The notes: generated by a model from the letters alone, not told the origin. Shown: positions 1-9,893, counted from the stretch's first letter. The stretch: 64,000 nt of DNA from Rhodocyclus gracilis (GCF_009617575.1 NZ_WIXJ01000004.1:124001-188000), one strand, 5' to 3'. A program made the numbers and translations.

Positions 1-596
1 CCGGCATCGACCACAACTCCGTCGTGCGCTACATCGATCTCATCGAAGGCCGCCGCGAGGCAGGTGCGCGCGTCGCCATCATCGGCGCCGGCGGCATCGG
101 CTTTGATATTGCCGAATGGCTGACGCACTCGGCCACCGCCAGCGCGCACGGCGGCATTGCCGGCTTTCAGGCGGAATGGGGCATCGATCCCACGTTCGCT
201 GGCCGTGGCGGCCTCACCGCCCCGAGCGGCGCGACGCCGAGCCGTGAAGTGTGGCTGCTGCAACGCAAGATCGCCAAAGTCGGCGATGGTCTGGCAAAAA
301 CCACGGGCTGGATTCGCCGCACGCTGCTCAAGAACCGTGGTGTGCATATGTTTGCCGGCGTCAGCTATCTGCGCATCGACGACGCCGGTCTGCACATCCA
401 CCGCGACGGCCGCGACGAATGCCTGCCGGTCGACACCATTGTCGTCTGCGCCGGCCAAGACCCATGCCGCGATCTGGAAGCCGGCTTGCGGGACGCGGGC
501 GTTGAACTGTCGCTGATCGGCGGCGCCGACCTCGCCAGCGAACTCGACGCCAAGCGCGCCATCGATCAGGGAACGCGCCTCGCCGTCAGTCTCTAG
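1..596 (+). CDS. fadH: 2,4-dienoyl-CoA reductase (NADPH), C-terminal part (5' end outside window)
   Basis: This is the C-terminal fragment (about 197 residues) of a FadH-type 2,4-dienoyl-CoA reductase, which reduces dienoyl-CoA intermediates of unsaturated fatty-acid beta-oxidation. The reading frame is open from base 3 and runs off the left edge. The fragment has a dinucleotide-binding glycine motif (AIIGAGGIGFDIAEWL) followed by the long C-terminal segment typical of FadH. The N-terminal TIM barrel with the FMN and 4Fe-4S sites would lie upstream and cannot be checked. A GC-rich hairpin follows the stop codon. Other members of the old-yellow-enzyme/NADH oxidase group share this C-terminal fold, so the substrate is inferred from overall resemblance. 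Confidence 0.8.
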   Translation, partial: GIDHNSVVRYIDLIEGRREAGARVAIIGAGGIGFDIAEWLTHSATASAHGGIAGFQAEWGIDPTFAGRGGLTAPSGATPSREVWLLQRKIAKVGDGLAKTTGWIRRTLLKNRGVHMFAGVSYLRIDDAGLHIHRDGRDECLPVDTIVVCAGQDPCRDLEAGLRDAGVELSLIGGADLASELDAKRAIDQGTRLAVSL

Positions 597-624
597 CCGC
601 GAACTGAACCGGGGCCGAGGGGCG

Positions 625-669
625 CCGGGGCGTCGTTGCCGGACATCGGGCGCCCCGGCCTTTCTCTAT
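625..669 (+). terminator. Possible terminator after the dienoyl-CoA reductase gene
   Basis: An 8-bp inverted repeat (CCGGGGCG at 625-632 with CGCCCCGG at 651-658) is followed by a pyrimidine-rich tail (CCTTTCTCT). The stem is strong but the T tract is interrupted, so the call is moderate. It lies between this gene and the convergent sulfurtransferase gene. Confidence 0.4.
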
Positions 670-734
670 TCACCCGGTGCGGTGCAAAGGGCGAAAGCCA
701 GCTACCGGCGGCAGCCGTCGAAATCAGTCACCCT

Positions 735-1658
735 TCAGCGGGCGATGGGCCGTCGCGGCAAGCCGTCGTCGCCGGGCGTACACCATTCGCTCCACGAGCC
801 CGGATAGAGCCGGGCGCCGGCGAGGCCGGCGATTTCCAGCGCGAGCAGGTTGTGGCAGGCGGAAACGCCCGATCCGCAGTAACACACCACCTGCGACGGC
901 GGGACGCCGTCGAGCACGTCCAGCCACTCGCGGCGCAGCTCGTCCGCCGGACGGAACGTCCCCTCAGGCGTGAGGTTGCCGCCGAAGAAGCGATTCCGTG
1001 CCCCAGGAATATGGCCGCCAACCGGATCGATCGTCTCGTTCTCGCCACGAAAGCGATCGGCGCCACGCGCGTCGATCAGGCAGTGTTGATCGCTGCCGAG
1101 CGCCGCGACAATCGTTGGCGCATCGACCACTGCCGCCTGCAAATCCTGCGCCGACGGTAGCGGCAAGAGCGCGCGTGCGCTGGCGCCGGGCAATTCGCTG
1201 GTCAGCGGCAACCCCGCCCGCAACCAGGCGGCGACGCCGCCATCAAGCACCGCCACCCGACGGTGCCCCAGCCAGCGCAACAACCACCACAGGCGCCCGG
1301 CCATCATGCCGCCTGCGTCGTCATAGGCGATAACCTGCGTCGATTCGCCGACACCGGCAGCGGCCAGACGCTCCGCCAGCACGGCGGGATCGGGGAGTGG
1401 GTGGCGGCCATTGCGGCCAGTCTTGACTGACGAGAGATCGCGGTCGAGATGCAGGAAATGCGCGCCAGGCAGATGCCCTTCGGCGTACGCCCGCTCGCCG
1501 TACGAGGTGTCCGCGAGCTGGTGACGGCAATCAAAAATCCGCCAGTCAGCATCGCCCGCGTGCGCCGCCAGAGTCGCCGCGTCGATCAGGGTGGAAAAAC
1601 CGTTCCCCCTGCCGAAACCCGCGCCTACCTGAACATCTGCCTGCACATTTGCAACCAT
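735..1658 (-). CDS. sseA: Sulfurtransferase with two rhodanese domains (3-mercaptopyruvate sulfurtransferase type)
   Basis: This 307-residue protein has two tandem rhodanese domains, the usual length for SseA/TST proteins. The C-terminal domain carries the active-site loop CGSGVSA, with the catalytic cysteine near residue 261. The CGSG(V)xA form is typical of 3-mercaptopyruvate sulfurtransferases rather than thiosulfate sulfurtransferases (CRKG). The enzyme moves sulfane sulfur from mercaptopyruvate to thiols or cyanide in the cytoplasm. I chose the ATG at 1658 because an upstream alternative would overlap the preceding gene. The start lies 8 bp after the stop of the SpoIIAA-like gene, so the two are probably co-transcribed. 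Confidence 0.85.
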   Translation of the reverse strand: MVANVQADVQVGAGFGRGNGFSTLIDAATLAAHAGDADWRIFDCRHQLADTSYGERAYAEGHLPGAHFLHLDRDLSSVKTGRNGRHPLPDPAVLAERLAAAGVGESTQVIAYDDAGGMMAGRLWWLLRWLGHRRVAVLDGGVAAWLRAGLPLTSELPGASARALLPLPSAQDLQAAVVDAPTIVAALGSDQHCLIDARGADRFRGENETIDPVGGHIPGARNRFFGGNLTPEGTFRPADELRREWLDVLDGVPPSQVVCYCGSGVSACHNLLALEIAGLAGARLYPGSWSEWCTPGDDGLPRRPIAR

Positions 1659-1666
1659 CGTCTGCC

Positions 1667-2023
1667 TCACGCCGCCAGCCACGCCTGCGCGTGCTGCGCA
1701 TCGGCAAAGACCCGGAACTCAGCGGCGGCCGACAGCTTGGTCAGCCAGACCGCCCAAGCCTCCCAGCGGTGTTCCGCCACGACGGCGATGCGACGCAAAT
1801 CCTTGCCGTGCGCCCGCGAGAACACCACTTCTTCCCACGCCACATCGACCGTCACGCCAGCCATTTCCCGCACGTCGAAGTAGAGGTCGAGCGGCTGATC
1901 CTGTGCCGCCGACGCCTTCAGTGCGGCATCGAACACGCCTTCGAATTCCTTGAAATCAGCGAGCGTGAATTCGCCCAGCACCGTGATTTCAACGCGTTGA
2001 GAACTGCGGTCAGTCAGGATCAT
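1667..2023 (-). CDS. SpoIIAA-like (STAS-fold) protein
   Basis: This 118-residue soluble protein resembles the SpoIIAA-like family, small STAS/CRAL-TRIO-type proteins of unknown precise role. It has an N-terminal beta-rich segment (RVEITVLGEFTLADFKEFEG), a central DLYFDVREM strand, and a C-terminal W/A-rich helix ending in QAWLAA. The start at 2023 is supported by a GGAGG ribosome site 6 bp upstream. An in-frame upstream start would add 14 unlikely residues. It precedes the sulfurtransferase gene by 8 bp. The family assignment rests on overall pattern, and no catalytic residues are evident. Confidence 0.65.
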   Translation of the reverse strand: MILTDRSSQRVEITVLGEFTLADFKEFEGVFDAALKASAAQDQPLDLYFDVREMAGVTVDVAWEEVVFSRAHGKDLRRIAVVAEHRWEAWAVWLTKLSAAAEFRVFADAQHAQAWLAA

Positions 2024-2080
2024 GGCAACCTCCGGTGAATATGGGAGGAGTCTAGCATCGGCCAACGCCCGCCAGCGCGA

Positions 2081-3322
2081 CTAGACCTCGGGGTCAGGCG
2101 AAGAACGATGGAGAGACGACGCACCGGCCCCCGCCGCAGCCGACGGAGCGGTCAGCAGGGCGGCTCCCGCAGGCGACGAGGCAATAACCCGACGGTAGTA
2201 CTCGTGAAAGTGGCGCATGCCGTCTTCCAGCGGCGACTGGTAGGGCCCGACCTCGCTGCGTCCCTGACGCACCAGCGCCTGCCGGCCACGATCCATGCGC
2301 TCGCCGATCTCGTCGTCCTCGACCGCCGTTTCGAGGTACGCCGCCTGCTGCGCCTCGACGAATTCGCGGTTTTCCGCCACGACTGCGGCCGGATAGTAAA
2401 ACTCGACGACATTGCGCGTGCGCCCCGGCGACAACGGGATGAGCGACGACACCACCAGCGTGTTCGGGTACCACTCCAGCATCACGTTCGGATACAGGGT
2501 CAGCCAGACCGCGCCCTGCGGCGGCGCTTCGGGGAAGGCGTCGCGGACAGCCTGCTGCCAGCGCGCATAGGCGGGCGAACCGCTGCGCTCGAAGCGCGTC
2601 AGGCCGACACGCTGTACAGAGAACTGCGCACCGAATTGCCAGTGAAGATCGTCGCAGGTGACGAAATTGCCCAAACCGGGATGAAACGGCGCGACGTGGT
2701 AGTCCTCGAGATACACCTCGATGAAGGTCTTCCAGTTGTAGTCGCAGTCGTGCAAAACGACGCGGTCCAGACGGTAGCCCGAAAAATCGAAGGGCGCCCC
2801 CTGCAGCGCAGCCAGATCATCCGCAACCGGGCGCGGGCCGGCAAACAGCAGGCCTTGCCAGGACTGCACCGCCTGCCGCCGCAAGGACAGGCACGGCTTT
2901 TCCTTGAAACGCGGCGCGCCAACGAGATCGCCGTCGGTATCGTAGGCCCAGCGGTGCAGCGGACACACGATACGCTTCGCCTTGCCCTGCCCCTGCAACA
3001 TGATCGCCTGACGATGCCGGCAAATGTTCGACAGCAAACGCACGCCATCATCGCCACGCACGAGCAGTTGCGCATGATCGAACCACTCAAGGGAGCGGTA
3101 GTCCCCGACCTCGGGCACCATCAGTTCGTGGCCGACATACCCCGGCCCGGCGGCAAAAAACACCTCCTGCTCCAACGCAAACAAGGCTTCGTCAGAGTAA
3201 CAGTGCGCCGGCAGGGCGATGTCGGCGGCGCAATCAGACGCACGCTCGGAGGCACACCCGGGCACGCAATCGGATTCGCAATCAGGCGGCACAAGGGCGT
3301 CCGCGACGGGAGACAGGGACAT
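2081..3322 (-). CDS. Rieske 2Fe-2S aromatic-ring-hydroxylating oxygenase, alpha subunit type
   Basis: This 413-residue protein belongs to the Rieske non-heme iron oxygenases. The Rieske cluster ligands are C101-x-H103 and C120-x2-H123 (CRHR ... CPLH). The mononuclear iron site is visible as EDYHVAPFH (D207, H209, H214). Such enzymes use electrons from a separate reductase to hydroxylate or demethylate aromatic or quaternary-amine substrates. No reductase or beta subunit lies nearby, so the substrate cannot be named. The ATG at 3322 has a GGAG site 8 bp upstream. The first 41 residues are odd: five cysteines in a short repetitive acidic stretch, absent from the core fold. Confidence 0.82.
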   Translation of the reverse strand: MSLSPVADALVPPDCESDCVPGCASERASDCAADIALPAHCYSDEALFALEQEVFFAAGPGYVGHELMVPEVGDYRSLEWFDHAQLLVRGDDGVRLLSNICRHRQAIMLQGQGKAKRIVCPLHRWAYDTDGDLVGAPRFKEKPCLSLRRQAVQSWQGLLFAGPRPVADDLAALQGAPFDFSGYRLDRVVLHDCDYNWKTFIEVYLEDYHVAPFHPGLGNFVTCDDLHWQFGAQFSVQRVGLTRFERSGSPAYARWQQAVRDAFPEAPPQGAVWLTLYPNVMLEWYPNTLVVSSLIPLSPGRTRNVVEFYYPAAVVAENREFVEAQQAAYLETAVEDDEIGERMDRGRQALVRQGRSEVGPYQSPLEDGMRHFHEYYRRVIASSPAGAALLTAPSAAAGAGASSLHRSSPDPEV

Positions 3323-3586
3323 ACGAAACACTCCAGAAACACCGGCAAATACACACTGTGCGCAGCATCGCCGCCAGACCGCCGGCCACGAAACGCCGCG
3401 CCCGATCACCGGCCCCGTAAAACCGCGGATCAGCCACCCGGACGGAAGCACCGCCGCCCCCGCGCCGCCGCCGGTGCGAAAAGCCCGCAAGCCCTCGTGT
3501 GACGCGGTGTTGCGGGCGCCTGCAAAAGGCCGCGAAACGGCGGCGCGGACAGGCAAGAAAGGGAGCGATTCTAGCCGCCTTCGTAT

Positions 3587-3615
3587 TTGACCAGAAGCCC
3601 CCTTTCCGCTATTTT
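3587..3615 (+). promoter_or_regulatory. Sigma-70-type promoter for xseB-ispA-dxs-folE2
   Basis: TTGACC (3587-3592) and TATTTT (3610-3615) are separated by 17 bp, with a predicted start near 3622, about 20 bp before the xseB ATG. The rest of the 319-bp gap from 3323 is GC-rich and shows no other gene or repeat that I can support. Confidence 0.6.
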
Positions 3616-3641
3616 GTCGCGTTTCCTCCGGTTGTTATCCC

Positions 3642-3920
3642 ATGTCGCAAAGCACAACCGAAACGGGCGGCGACGGCACCTCCGACCGCCCCGCAGAAGA
3701 TGGCCCAAGCTTCGAATCGGCACTCGCCGAACTTGAAGCCATCGTCGAAAAAATGGAAAGTGGCGATCTGCCGCTGGAAGAGTCCCTGAACGCGTACCGG
3801 CGCGGCGCCGAACTTTTGCAACGCTGCCAACGGCAGATCGCCGACGCCGAACAGCGCGTGCGCATTCTCGACAACGGCGCCCTGCGCGACTTTGGCGCCG
3901 CTGCGGGAGAATCCCGATGA
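3642..3920 (+). CDS. xseB: Exodeoxyribonuclease VII small subunit
   Basis: This 92-residue protein is the XseB subunit. It joins XseA to form exonuclease VII, which degrades single-stranded DNA in both directions. The family signature FESALAELEAIVEKMESGDL is followed by PLEESLNAYRRG and a coiled-coil tail. The first 20 residues are a low-complexity extension. The stop codon overlaps the ispA start (ATGA), so the two are translationally coupled, as in many proteobacteria. The xseA gene is not in this window. Confidence 0.93.
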   Translation: MSQSTTETGGDGTSDRPAEDGPSFESALAELEAIVEKMESGDLPLEESLNAYRRGAELLQRCQRQIADAEQRVRILDNGALRDFGAAAGESR

Positions 3921-4882
3921 GTGAATCCCCGATGACGTCTGCCGTCACCCCTACTGCCCCTCTCACGCACGCCGTGCCCGAATCCCCGAGCCAGATGGCA
4001 GCCTTTGCCGACTGGATGCCTGCCGTTCAGGCGCATATCGAAGCGGCGCTTGGCCGCTTCCTGCCCTCGTCGGACGCCATTCCCGGACGTCTGCACGACG
4101 CCATGCGCTACGTCAGCCTCGGCGGCGGCAAGCGCGTCCGCCCGCTCTTGGCCTTTGCGGCCGGCGAATTGACCGGCGCACCGCTGGAGCGCCTCGAAGC
4201 CGCCGCCTGCGCGGTCGAACTGATCCATGTCTACTCGCTGGTCCACGACGATTTGCCGTGCATGGACGACGACGTACTGCGACGTGGCCGACCGACCTGT
4301 CACATCGAATTCGACGAGCCGATTGCCCTTCTCGTCGGCGACAGCCTGCAAACCTGTGCCTTCGAACTGCTGACGCACGACGTATTCGGCGATCCGGCGC
4401 GGCAGATCGAAATGATCCGCCTTCTGGCGCACGCCTCCGGCTCGCTCGGCATGGCCGGCGGTCAGGCCATCGACCTCGGCTCCGTCGGCAAGACGCTCGA
4501 CCAGCCTGAACTCGAACTGATGCACGCCCTGAAGACCGGCGCCCTGATCCGTGCCGCAACGCTGCTCGGCGCGCTCTGTGGCGAAGCCATGAGCGCCGAC
4601 GCGCGCAACGCGCTCGACCGCTACGCGCGGCGTGCCGGCCTGCTCTTCCAGGTCGTCGACGACATTCTCGACTGCACGGCCAACACCGCGACGCTCGGCA
4701 AAACGGCCGGCAAGGATGCCGCCGCCGACAAACCGACCTACGTCAGCCTGCTGGGCCTGAGTGGCGCGCGCCACTTTGCCGAAGAATTGCGCGCAGAATC
4801 GCTGGATGCGCTGCGTGTCTTTGGCGCACGTGCCGAACGCCTGATCGCGCTCACCGACTTCATCACCCATCGCAAGTTTTAG
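3917..4882 (+). CDS. ispA: Farnesyl diphosphate synthase (geranyltranstransferase)
   Basis: This 321-residue trans-isoprenyl diphosphate synthase condenses IPP with DMAPP and GPP to give farnesyl diphosphate, the precursor of quinones and undecaprenyl phosphate. Visible motifs are GGKRVRP (70-76), the first aspartate-rich region HDDLPCMDDD (110-119) with two residues inserted between the Asp pairs as in bacterial FPP synthases, and the second region VVDDILD near residue 244. It overlaps xseB by 4 bp, and dxs starts 30 bp downstream. The first 30 residues form a variable extension. Confidence 0.93.
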   Translation: MSESPMTSAVTPTAPLTHAVPESPSQMAAFADWMPAVQAHIEAALGRFLPSSDAIPGRLHDAMRYVSLGGGKRVRPLLAFAAGELTGAPLERLEAAACAVELIHVYSLVHDDLPCMDDDVLRRGRPTCHIEFDEPIALLVGDSLQTCAFELLTHDVFGDPARQIEMIRLLAHASGSLGMAGGQAIDLGSVGKTLDQPELELMHALKTGALIRAATLLGALCGEAMSADARNALDRYARRAGLLFQVVDDILDCTANTATLGKTAGKDAAADKPTYVSLLGLSGARHFAEELRAESLDALRVFGARAERLIALTDFITHRKF

Positions 4883-4912
4883 TCCGCAAGGGCGACGCGC
4901 CCGGGAATAGCC

Positions 4913-6802
4913 ATGACCACCACGACGACTGCCTACCCGCTGCTCAGCAGCATCGACGATCCGTCCGCCCTGCGCGAACTCGACCGGAAACAACTGCCCC
5001 AACTCGCCGACGAGTTACGTGCTTTCCTCGTCGACACGGTCTCGAAGACCGGCGGCCACCTCTCGTCCAACCTCGGCACGGTCGAACTGACGATCGCCCT
5101 GCACTACGTTTTCGACACGCCATACGACCGTCTGGTCTGGGACGTCGGCCATCAGACCTACGCGCACAAGGCGCTCACCGGTCGCCGGCAGGGCATGAGC
5201 CGTCTGCGCATGCACGCCGGCATTTCGGGCTTCCCGAAGCGCTGCGAAAGCGAGTACGACACCTTTGGCGTCGGGCACTCCTCGACCTCGATCTCGGCCG
5301 CGCTCGGCATGGCCATTGCCGCGCATCTGAAGGGCGAAGACCGCAAGACGGTCGCCATCATCGGCGACGGCGCCATGTCGGCCGGTCAGGCGTTTGAAGC
5401 ACTCAACAACGGCGGCGTCGCCGACGCCGACATGCTGGTCGTACTCAACGACAACGACATGTCGATCTCGCCGCCGGTCGGCGCGCTCAACCGCCACCTC
5501 GCCCGTCTGTTCTCCGGCAGCACCTTCAACGCCGCCCGTCGCGCCGGCGAGAAGATGCTCGGTGTTGCCCCGTCGCTGCTCGAATTCGCCCGCCGCGCCG
5601 AAGAGCACGTCAAAGGCATGCTGACGCCCGGAACGATGTTCGAAGAATTCGGTTTCAACTACATCGGCCCTATCGACGGCCATGACCTCGAATCGCTGAT
5701 CCCGACCCTGCAAAACCTCAAGAACCTCAAGGGGCCGCAGTTCCTGCACGTGATCACCAAGAAGGGCCACGGCTACGAGCAGGCGGAAGCGAATCCGATC
5801 CTCTACCACGGCGTCTCCAAGTTCCAGCCGGAAATCGGCATCCTCGAAGGCAAGGGCGGCGGCAAGCCGACCTACACGCAGATCTTTGGCGACTGGCTGT
5901 GCGACATGGCGGCGGCCGATCCGTCCCTCGTGGCCATCACGCCGGCCATGGGCGAAGGCTCGGGGATGATCCGTTTTGCCCGCCGCTACCCGGAACGCTA
6001 CTTCGACGTCGGCATTGCCGAGCAGCACTCGGCAACCTTCGCCGCCGGCCTTGCCTGTGAAGGCCTGAAGCCGGTGCTGGCGATCTACTCGACCTTCCTG
6101 CAACGCGCTTACGACCAGGTCGTGCACGACATCGCCCTGCAGAACCTGCCGGTGATGATGGCGCTCGACCGCGGCGGCATTGTCGGCGCCGACGGCCCGA
6201 CGCACCACGGTGTCTTCGATCTCTCCTTCCTCACCTGCCTGCCGAACATGGTCATCATGACGCCGGCGGACGAAAACGAATGCCGCAAGATGCTGACGAC
6301 GGCCTTCCGCCACCCCGGCCCGACCGCTGTGCGCTACCCACGCGGCACGGGTATGGGCGTCGCCATCGACCCGGAACTCAACGAGTTGCCGATTGGCTGT
6401 GGCGAAGTGCGCCGGCAAGGCCAGAAGGTCGCCCTGCTCGCCTTCGGCAGCATGCTCAAGCCCGCCCTCGAAGCGGCAGAAGAACTCGGCGCGACGGTCG
6501 CCAACATGCGCTTCGTCAAACCGATTGACCGGGAACTCATCCTCGAACTCGCTGCCGGACACACGCTGCTCGTCAGTATCGAAGAGAACGCTCTGGTCGG
6601 CGGCGCGGGCTCCGAAGTCGCCCGCGTTCTCGAAGAAGCGGGCTGCACGACGCCGCTGATTCGTCTCGGTCTGCCCGACCGTTTCATTGACCACGGTGAC
6701 CAGACGCTACTGCTCGCCGAGATCGGCCTCGATCCGGCCGGCATCGTCCGCACCGTGCGCGAACGCCTCGGCGACGAACCCCTGCTGAGGACGGTGGCGT
6801 GA
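4913..6802 (+). CDS. dxs: 1-deoxy-D-xylulose-5-phosphate synthase
   Basis: This 629-residue thiamine-diphosphate enzyme condenses pyruvate and glyceraldehyde-3-phosphate to DXP, the entry step of the MEP isoprenoid pathway and a precursor of thiamine and pyridoxal. It has the transketolase-like N-terminal domain with [13 protein letters not shown] and the ThDP/Mg motif [16 protein letters not shown]. The central pyrimidine-binding domain (DVGIAEQHS) and a C-terminal domain follow. The length matches the family (about 620-640). It follows ispA in the same operon, coupling entry and prenyl elongation steps. Confidence 0.96.
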   Translation: MTTTTTAYPLLSSIDDPSALRELDRKQLPQLADELRAFLVDTVSKTGGHLSSNLGTVELTIALHYVFDTPYDRLVWDVGHQTYAHKALTGRRQGMSRLRMHAGISGFPKRCESEYDTFGVGHSSTSISAALGMAIAAHLKGEDRKTVAIIGDGAMSAGQAFEALNNGGVADADMLVVLNDNDMSISPPVGALNRHLARLFSGSTFNAARRAGEKMLGVAPSLLEFARRAEEHVKGMLTPGTMFEEFGFNYIGPIDGHDLESLIPTLQNLKNLKGPQFLHVITKKGHGYEQAEANPILYHGVSKFQPEIGILEGKGGGKPTYTQIFGDWLCDMAAADPSLVAITPAMGEGSGMIRFARRYPERYFDVGIAEQHSATFAAGLACEGLKPVLAIYSTFLQRAYDQVVHDIALQNLPVMMALDRGGIVGADGPTHHGVFDLSFLTCLPNMVIMTPADENECRKMLTTAFRHPGPTAVRYPRGTGMGVAIDPELNELPIGCGEVRRQGQKVALLAFGSMLKPALEAAEELGATVANMRFVKPIDRELILELAAGHTLLVSIEENALVGGAGSEVARVLEEAGCTTPLIRLGLPDRFIDHGDQTLLLAEIGLDPAGIVRTVRERLGDEPLLRTVA

Positions 6803-6828
6803 GTTCTGCCTCACCTTCCGGAGAAAAC

Positions 6829-7635
6829 ATGTCCGCACCGAAGCACCGCACCGACACGACGATGGCCGACGTTCAGAGCTCGGCCGACACGCGCCGGATT
6901 GCCATCAACAAAGTCGGGATCAAGGCCATCCGCCACCCGGTGAAGGTACTCGACAAGTCGGGCGGCATCCAGCACACCATCGCTGTCTTCAACATGTACG
7001 TGGGTCTGCCGCACAACTTCAAGGGCACCCACATGTCGCGCTTCGTCGAGATCCTCAACACCGAGGAGCGCGAAGTCTCGGTCGAGAGTTTCCCGGTGAT
7101 GCTGCGCCACATGGTCGAGCGCCTCGAGGCCGAAACCGGCCACATCGAGATGAGCTTCCCGTTCTTCATCAACAAATCGGCCCCCGTCTCGGGCGTCGAA
7201 AGCCTGATGGATTACGACGTGACACTGATCGGCGACATCCGCGACGGCGAGATCGAGTCGAGCATTCGCGTCGTCGTCCCCGTCACCAGCCTCTGCCCGT
7301 GCTCGAAGAAGATCGCCGACCGTGGCGCGCACAACCAGCGCTCACACGTGACGGTGACGCTCTCGGCCGATGGCCGCGTCTGGATCGAGGAAATCGTCGC
7401 ATTGGTCGAGAGCGAAGCCTCCTGCGAGCTCTTCGGCCTGCTCAAGCGGCCGGACGAAAAATACGTCACCGAGCGCGCCTACGATAATCCGAAGTTCGTC
7501 GAAGACATGGTGCGCGACGTCGCCGCCCGGCTCAATGCCGACCCGCGCGTGCGCGCCTACACCGTCGAGTCCGAGAACTTCGAATCGATCCACAACCACT
7601 CGGCGTACGCGCAGATCGAGAAATCGACGTCCTGA
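6829..7635 (+). CDS. folE2: GTP cyclohydrolase FolE2 (GCYH-IB)
   Basis: This 268-residue protein is a type IB GTP cyclohydrolase, which converts GTP to 7,8-dihydroneopterin triphosphate for folate (and queuosine) synthesis. Family marks are the [11 protein letters not shown] segment, SLCPCSKKI with the metal-ligand cysteine, and [13 protein letters not shown] at the C-terminus. I placed the start at the ATG at 6829, preceded by GGAG. An in-frame GTG at 6799 overlapping the dxs stop would add ten residues. FolE2 enzymes work with metals other than zinc. No Zur-like operator was recognised. Confidence 0.93.
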   Translation: MSAPKHRTDTTMADVQSSADTRRIAINKVGIKAIRHPVKVLDKSGGIQHTIAVFNMYVGLPHNFKGTHMSRFVEILNTEEREVSVESFPVMLRHMVERLEAETGHIEMSFPFFINKSAPVSGVESLMDYDVTLIGDIRDGEIESSIRVVVPVTSLCPCSKKIADRGAHNQRSHVTVTLSADGRVWIEEIVALVESEASCELFGLLKRPDEKYVTERAYDNPKFVEDMVRDVAARLNADPRVRAYTVESENFESIHNHSAYAQIEKSTS

Positions 7636-7676
7636 GGCAAGCCAAGCCCACGGCGACGGTCTAGGCCGTCGCCAAT

Positions 7677-7712
7677 AAAAAAGGCAGCGTCCCGAAAGAC
7701 GCTGCCTTTTTT
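7677..7712. terminator. Bidirectional intrinsic terminator between folE2 and rplS
   Basis: A perfect 9-bp stem (GGCAGCGTC at 7683-7691 and GACGCTGCC at 7698-7706) with a 6-base loop is flanked by six A on the left and six T on the right. It can end transcription from both convergent operons. Confidence 0.9.
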
Positions 7713-7758
7713 GTCGCTGTCACCACGCCGCCAGAGGCGGCGTCGGCAACGCTGACGC

Positions 7759-8124
7759 TCAAGCCTGACGCGCGACCAGCTTTTCCTTGATGCGCGCAGA
7801 CTTGCCCGAACGCTCGCGGAGGTAGTACAGCTTGGCACGACGCACGTCGCCACGACGCTTGACTTCAATCGCAGCCACCAGCGGCGAGTAGGTCTGGAAC
7901 GTACGCTCGACGCCTTCGCCCGACGAAATCTTGCGCACGACGAAGTTGGAGTTCAGCCCACGGTTACGCTTGGCGATAACGACGCCTTCGTAAGCCTGCA
8001 GACGCTCACGCGTACCTTCCTTGACCTTCACCTGAACGACAACGGTGTCACCCGGCGCGAAGCTGGGGATGGTCTTGCCCAGACGGGCGATTTCTTCCTG
8101 TTCGAGTTGCTCAATCAGATTCAT
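7759..8124 (-). CDS. rplS: 50S ribosomal protein L19
   Basis: This 121-residue protein is L19, a large-subunit protein at the interface with the small subunit. It opens [20 protein letters not shown] and continues with the conserved [22 protein letters not shown] block and the basic tail ending KLVARQA. It is the last gene of the rpsP-rimM-trmD-rplS operon and ends in a shared terminator. The ATG at 8124 has a GGAG-type ribosome site. A longer in-frame reading would run into trmD and is rejected. Confidence 0.97.
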   Translation of the reverse strand: MNLIEQLEQEEIARLGKTIPSFAPGDTVVVQVKVKEGTRERLQAYEGVVIAKRNRGLNSNFVVRKISSGEGVERTFQTYSPLVAAIEVKRRGDVRRAKLYYLRERSGKSARIKEKLVARQA

Positions 8125-8207
8125 TAGTGATGCTCCTTTGTGCTTGTCTGACCGCATTGCTCCCCTGCGACCGGCGGGAGTTGCGCACTCTTGCGGAGAG
8201 ACTACGA

Positions 8208-9038
8208 CTACGCTTGCTGCGCCTGAAACTGCGCCAGAAGCCGCGCCTCTTCCTTCGACAGCACGCGCCCCGCCAACAACTCGGGACGACGCTGCCACGT
8301 CCGCCCCAGCGCCTGCTGCAGGCGCCAGCGACGAATGTCTTCGTGGTGACCGGAAAGTAACACCTCCGGCACCGACTGGCCGGCGTACGTCTCCGGCCGC
8401 GTGTAATGCGGGCAATCGAGCAGACCGTCGCAGAAAGAATCCTGCTGCGCCGACTCTGCGTCATGCAACACCCCCGGCAGCTGCCGCACGATGGCGTCGA
8501 TCAACGCCATCGCCGGAATTTCGCCACCGGAAAGCACGAAATCACCGATCGAAATTTCCTCGTCAACGCAGCGCTCGATCAGTCGCTCGTCGATTCCTTC
8601 ATAACGGCCGCACAGCATCACCAGACCGCTACCCTGCTGTACCTCGTCCGCCAGTTCGCAGACACGGCGATGGGTCAGCGGCTCGCCTTGCGGCGACAGG
8701 TAAATGACCCGACTGCCGCGCGCCCCAGCCTGACGCTGGCGCTCTCGTGCCGCCGTAATCGCCGCTTCGAGAGGTGCCGCCAGCATGACCATGCCAGGGC
8801 CGCCACCGTAAGGACGCTCATCGACCGTACGCCGCTCATCCGCCGTGAAATCGCGCGGATTGATCAGCCCCAACTGCCAGACGCCGTTCTCGTACGCCCG
8901 CCGCGACACCCCCGACTGGGTCAGCGCGGCAAACATCTCCGGAAATAGCGTCACGGCATCCAGCAGCACCGTCGCCGGCACGGCAGAGACATCCGACCCG
9001 ACAGACTCTGACAACGTCGCAGGCGTTTCAGCTGTCAC
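8208..9038 (-). CDS. trmD: tRNA (guanine-N1-)-methyltransferase
   Basis: This 276-residue SPOUT methyltransferase makes m1G37 in tRNAs, preventing +1 frameshifting. Motifs include LFPEMF, the [12 protein letters not shown] substrate loop and [14 protein letters not shown], followed by [13 protein letters not shown] in the knot region. A GTG start at 9038 overlaps the rimM stop (GTGA), fitting coupled translation. The first 25 residues are longer than in most homologues, so initiation a little downstream is possible. Confidence 0.95.
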   Translation of the reverse strand: MTAETPATLSESVGSDVSAVPATVLLDAVTLFPEMFAALTQSGVSRRAYENGVWQLGLINPRDFTADERRTVDERPYGGGPGMVMLAAPLEAAITAARERQRQAGARGSRVIYLSPQGEPLTHRRVCELADEVQQGSGLVMLCGRYEGIDERLIERCVDEEISIGDFVLSGGEIPAMALIDAIVRQLPGVLHDAESAQQDSFCDGLLDCPHYTRPETYAGQSVPEVLLSGHHEDIRRWRLQQALGRTWQRRPELLAGRVLSKEEARLLAQFQAQQA

Positions 9039-9628
9039 CAGTCGGCTTCCCAGTCGACGCGCACCCGACCTGCCGGCACATCGACCTCGAGAACGACCGC
9101 GGCCACGAACGGCAACAACTTCTCCGCCACCAGGTCGGTCACCCCCGGCTGCCCGACACGCAACACGTCGTTCGCCCCGGTCTCGATCAAACCCAGCACA
9201 CGCCCGAGAACTTCGTCGCGCGTGTTCACGACTTCCAAGCCGATCAGATCGGCCCAGTAGAACTCGTCGTCCGCCGTCGGCGGAAGGCCTGCGCGCGGCA
9301 CGCCGACAAGGGCGCCATGCAGGGCTTCCGCTGCCGAACGCCCAACCACGCCTTCAAGATCGGCCACCACGACACCGCTGTGCAGGCGCGCGCGCAGGAC
9401 GCGCACTTCGCGCCAGTTCTCTGGCGCTTCGCCTTCACGACCGATACGCCACACCGGCAGCTTCGCCCACGCCGCCGGATCATCCGCAAACGGATGAACC
9501 CGCAGCGCACCACGAATTCCGTACGCGTCAACAACCTTGCCGAGAACGACCATGTCGCCGGACGCAGAATCACCCGGCGCGGCGGCTGTCAGCGCCACCT
9601 CGGCAGATTCGCGTGGCGGCAAAGACAA
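9035..9628 (-). CDS. rimM: Ribosome maturation factor RimM
   Basis: RimM assists maturation of the 30S head region by binding S19. The core reads [21 protein letters not shown] at the N-terminal domain, then a PRC-barrel domain with [13 protein letters not shown] and [12 protein letters not shown]. The full frame from a TTG at 9628 gives 197 residues. The family usually begins just before VVLGK, so the ATG at 9553 is a serious alternative that would give 172 residues. Neither start has a strong ribosome site. It lies 10 bp after rpsP and overlaps trmD by 4 bp. Confidence 0.92.
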   Translation of the reverse strand: MSLPPRESAEVALTAAAPGDSASGDMVVLGKVVDAYGIRGALRVHPFADDPAAWAKLPVWRIGREGEAPENWREVRVLRARLHSGVVVADLEGVVGRSAAEALHGALVGVPRAGLPPTADDEFYWADLIGLEVVNTRDEVLGRVLGLIETGANDVLRVGQPGVTDLVAEKLLPFVAAVVLEVDVPAGRVRVDWEADW

Positions 9629-9638
9629 GCGAGAAAAC

Positions 9639-9893
9639 TCAGGCAGCGGCTTTGGCGCCAGCTTGCTTGACCAGACGGGCTACCGTCGGCGACAGCTGGG
9701 CACCTTGTTGCTGCCAGTAGTTCAGACGATCCGCAGCGATGCGCAGACCTTCTTCGGCAGCCGAAGCCACGGGATTGTAGAAGCCGATGCGCTCGATGAA
9801 ACGGCCATCGCGGCGAGTACGGGAATCTGCAACCACCAGATTATAAAAGGGGCGCTTTTTCGCACCACCGCGAGCCAGACGAATGACAACCAT
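9639..9893 (-). CDS. rpsP: 30S ribosomal protein S16
   Basis: This 84-residue protein is S16, required for small-subunit assembly. It has the typical start [20 protein letters not shown], then [20 protein letters not shown] and a C-terminal segment ending in AGAKAAA. It leads the ribosomal/tRNA-modification operon and follows a promoter about 35 bp upstream. The start is the conserved MVV, not the longer in-frame extension through the promoter. Confidence 0.97.
   Translation of the reverse strand: MVVIRLARGGAKKRPFYNLVVADSRTRRDGRFIERIGFYNPVASAAEEGLRIAADRLNYWQQQGAQLSPTVARLVKQAGAKAAA

Noticed and set aside
2108-3502. Long plus-strand frame opposite the Rieske oxygenase gene, and similar long frames opposite dxs, leuA, czcA, ilvB, valS and aceA
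   Set aside because: These are shadow frames produced by high GC at third codon positions; they are Arg/His/Ala-rich and lack domains.
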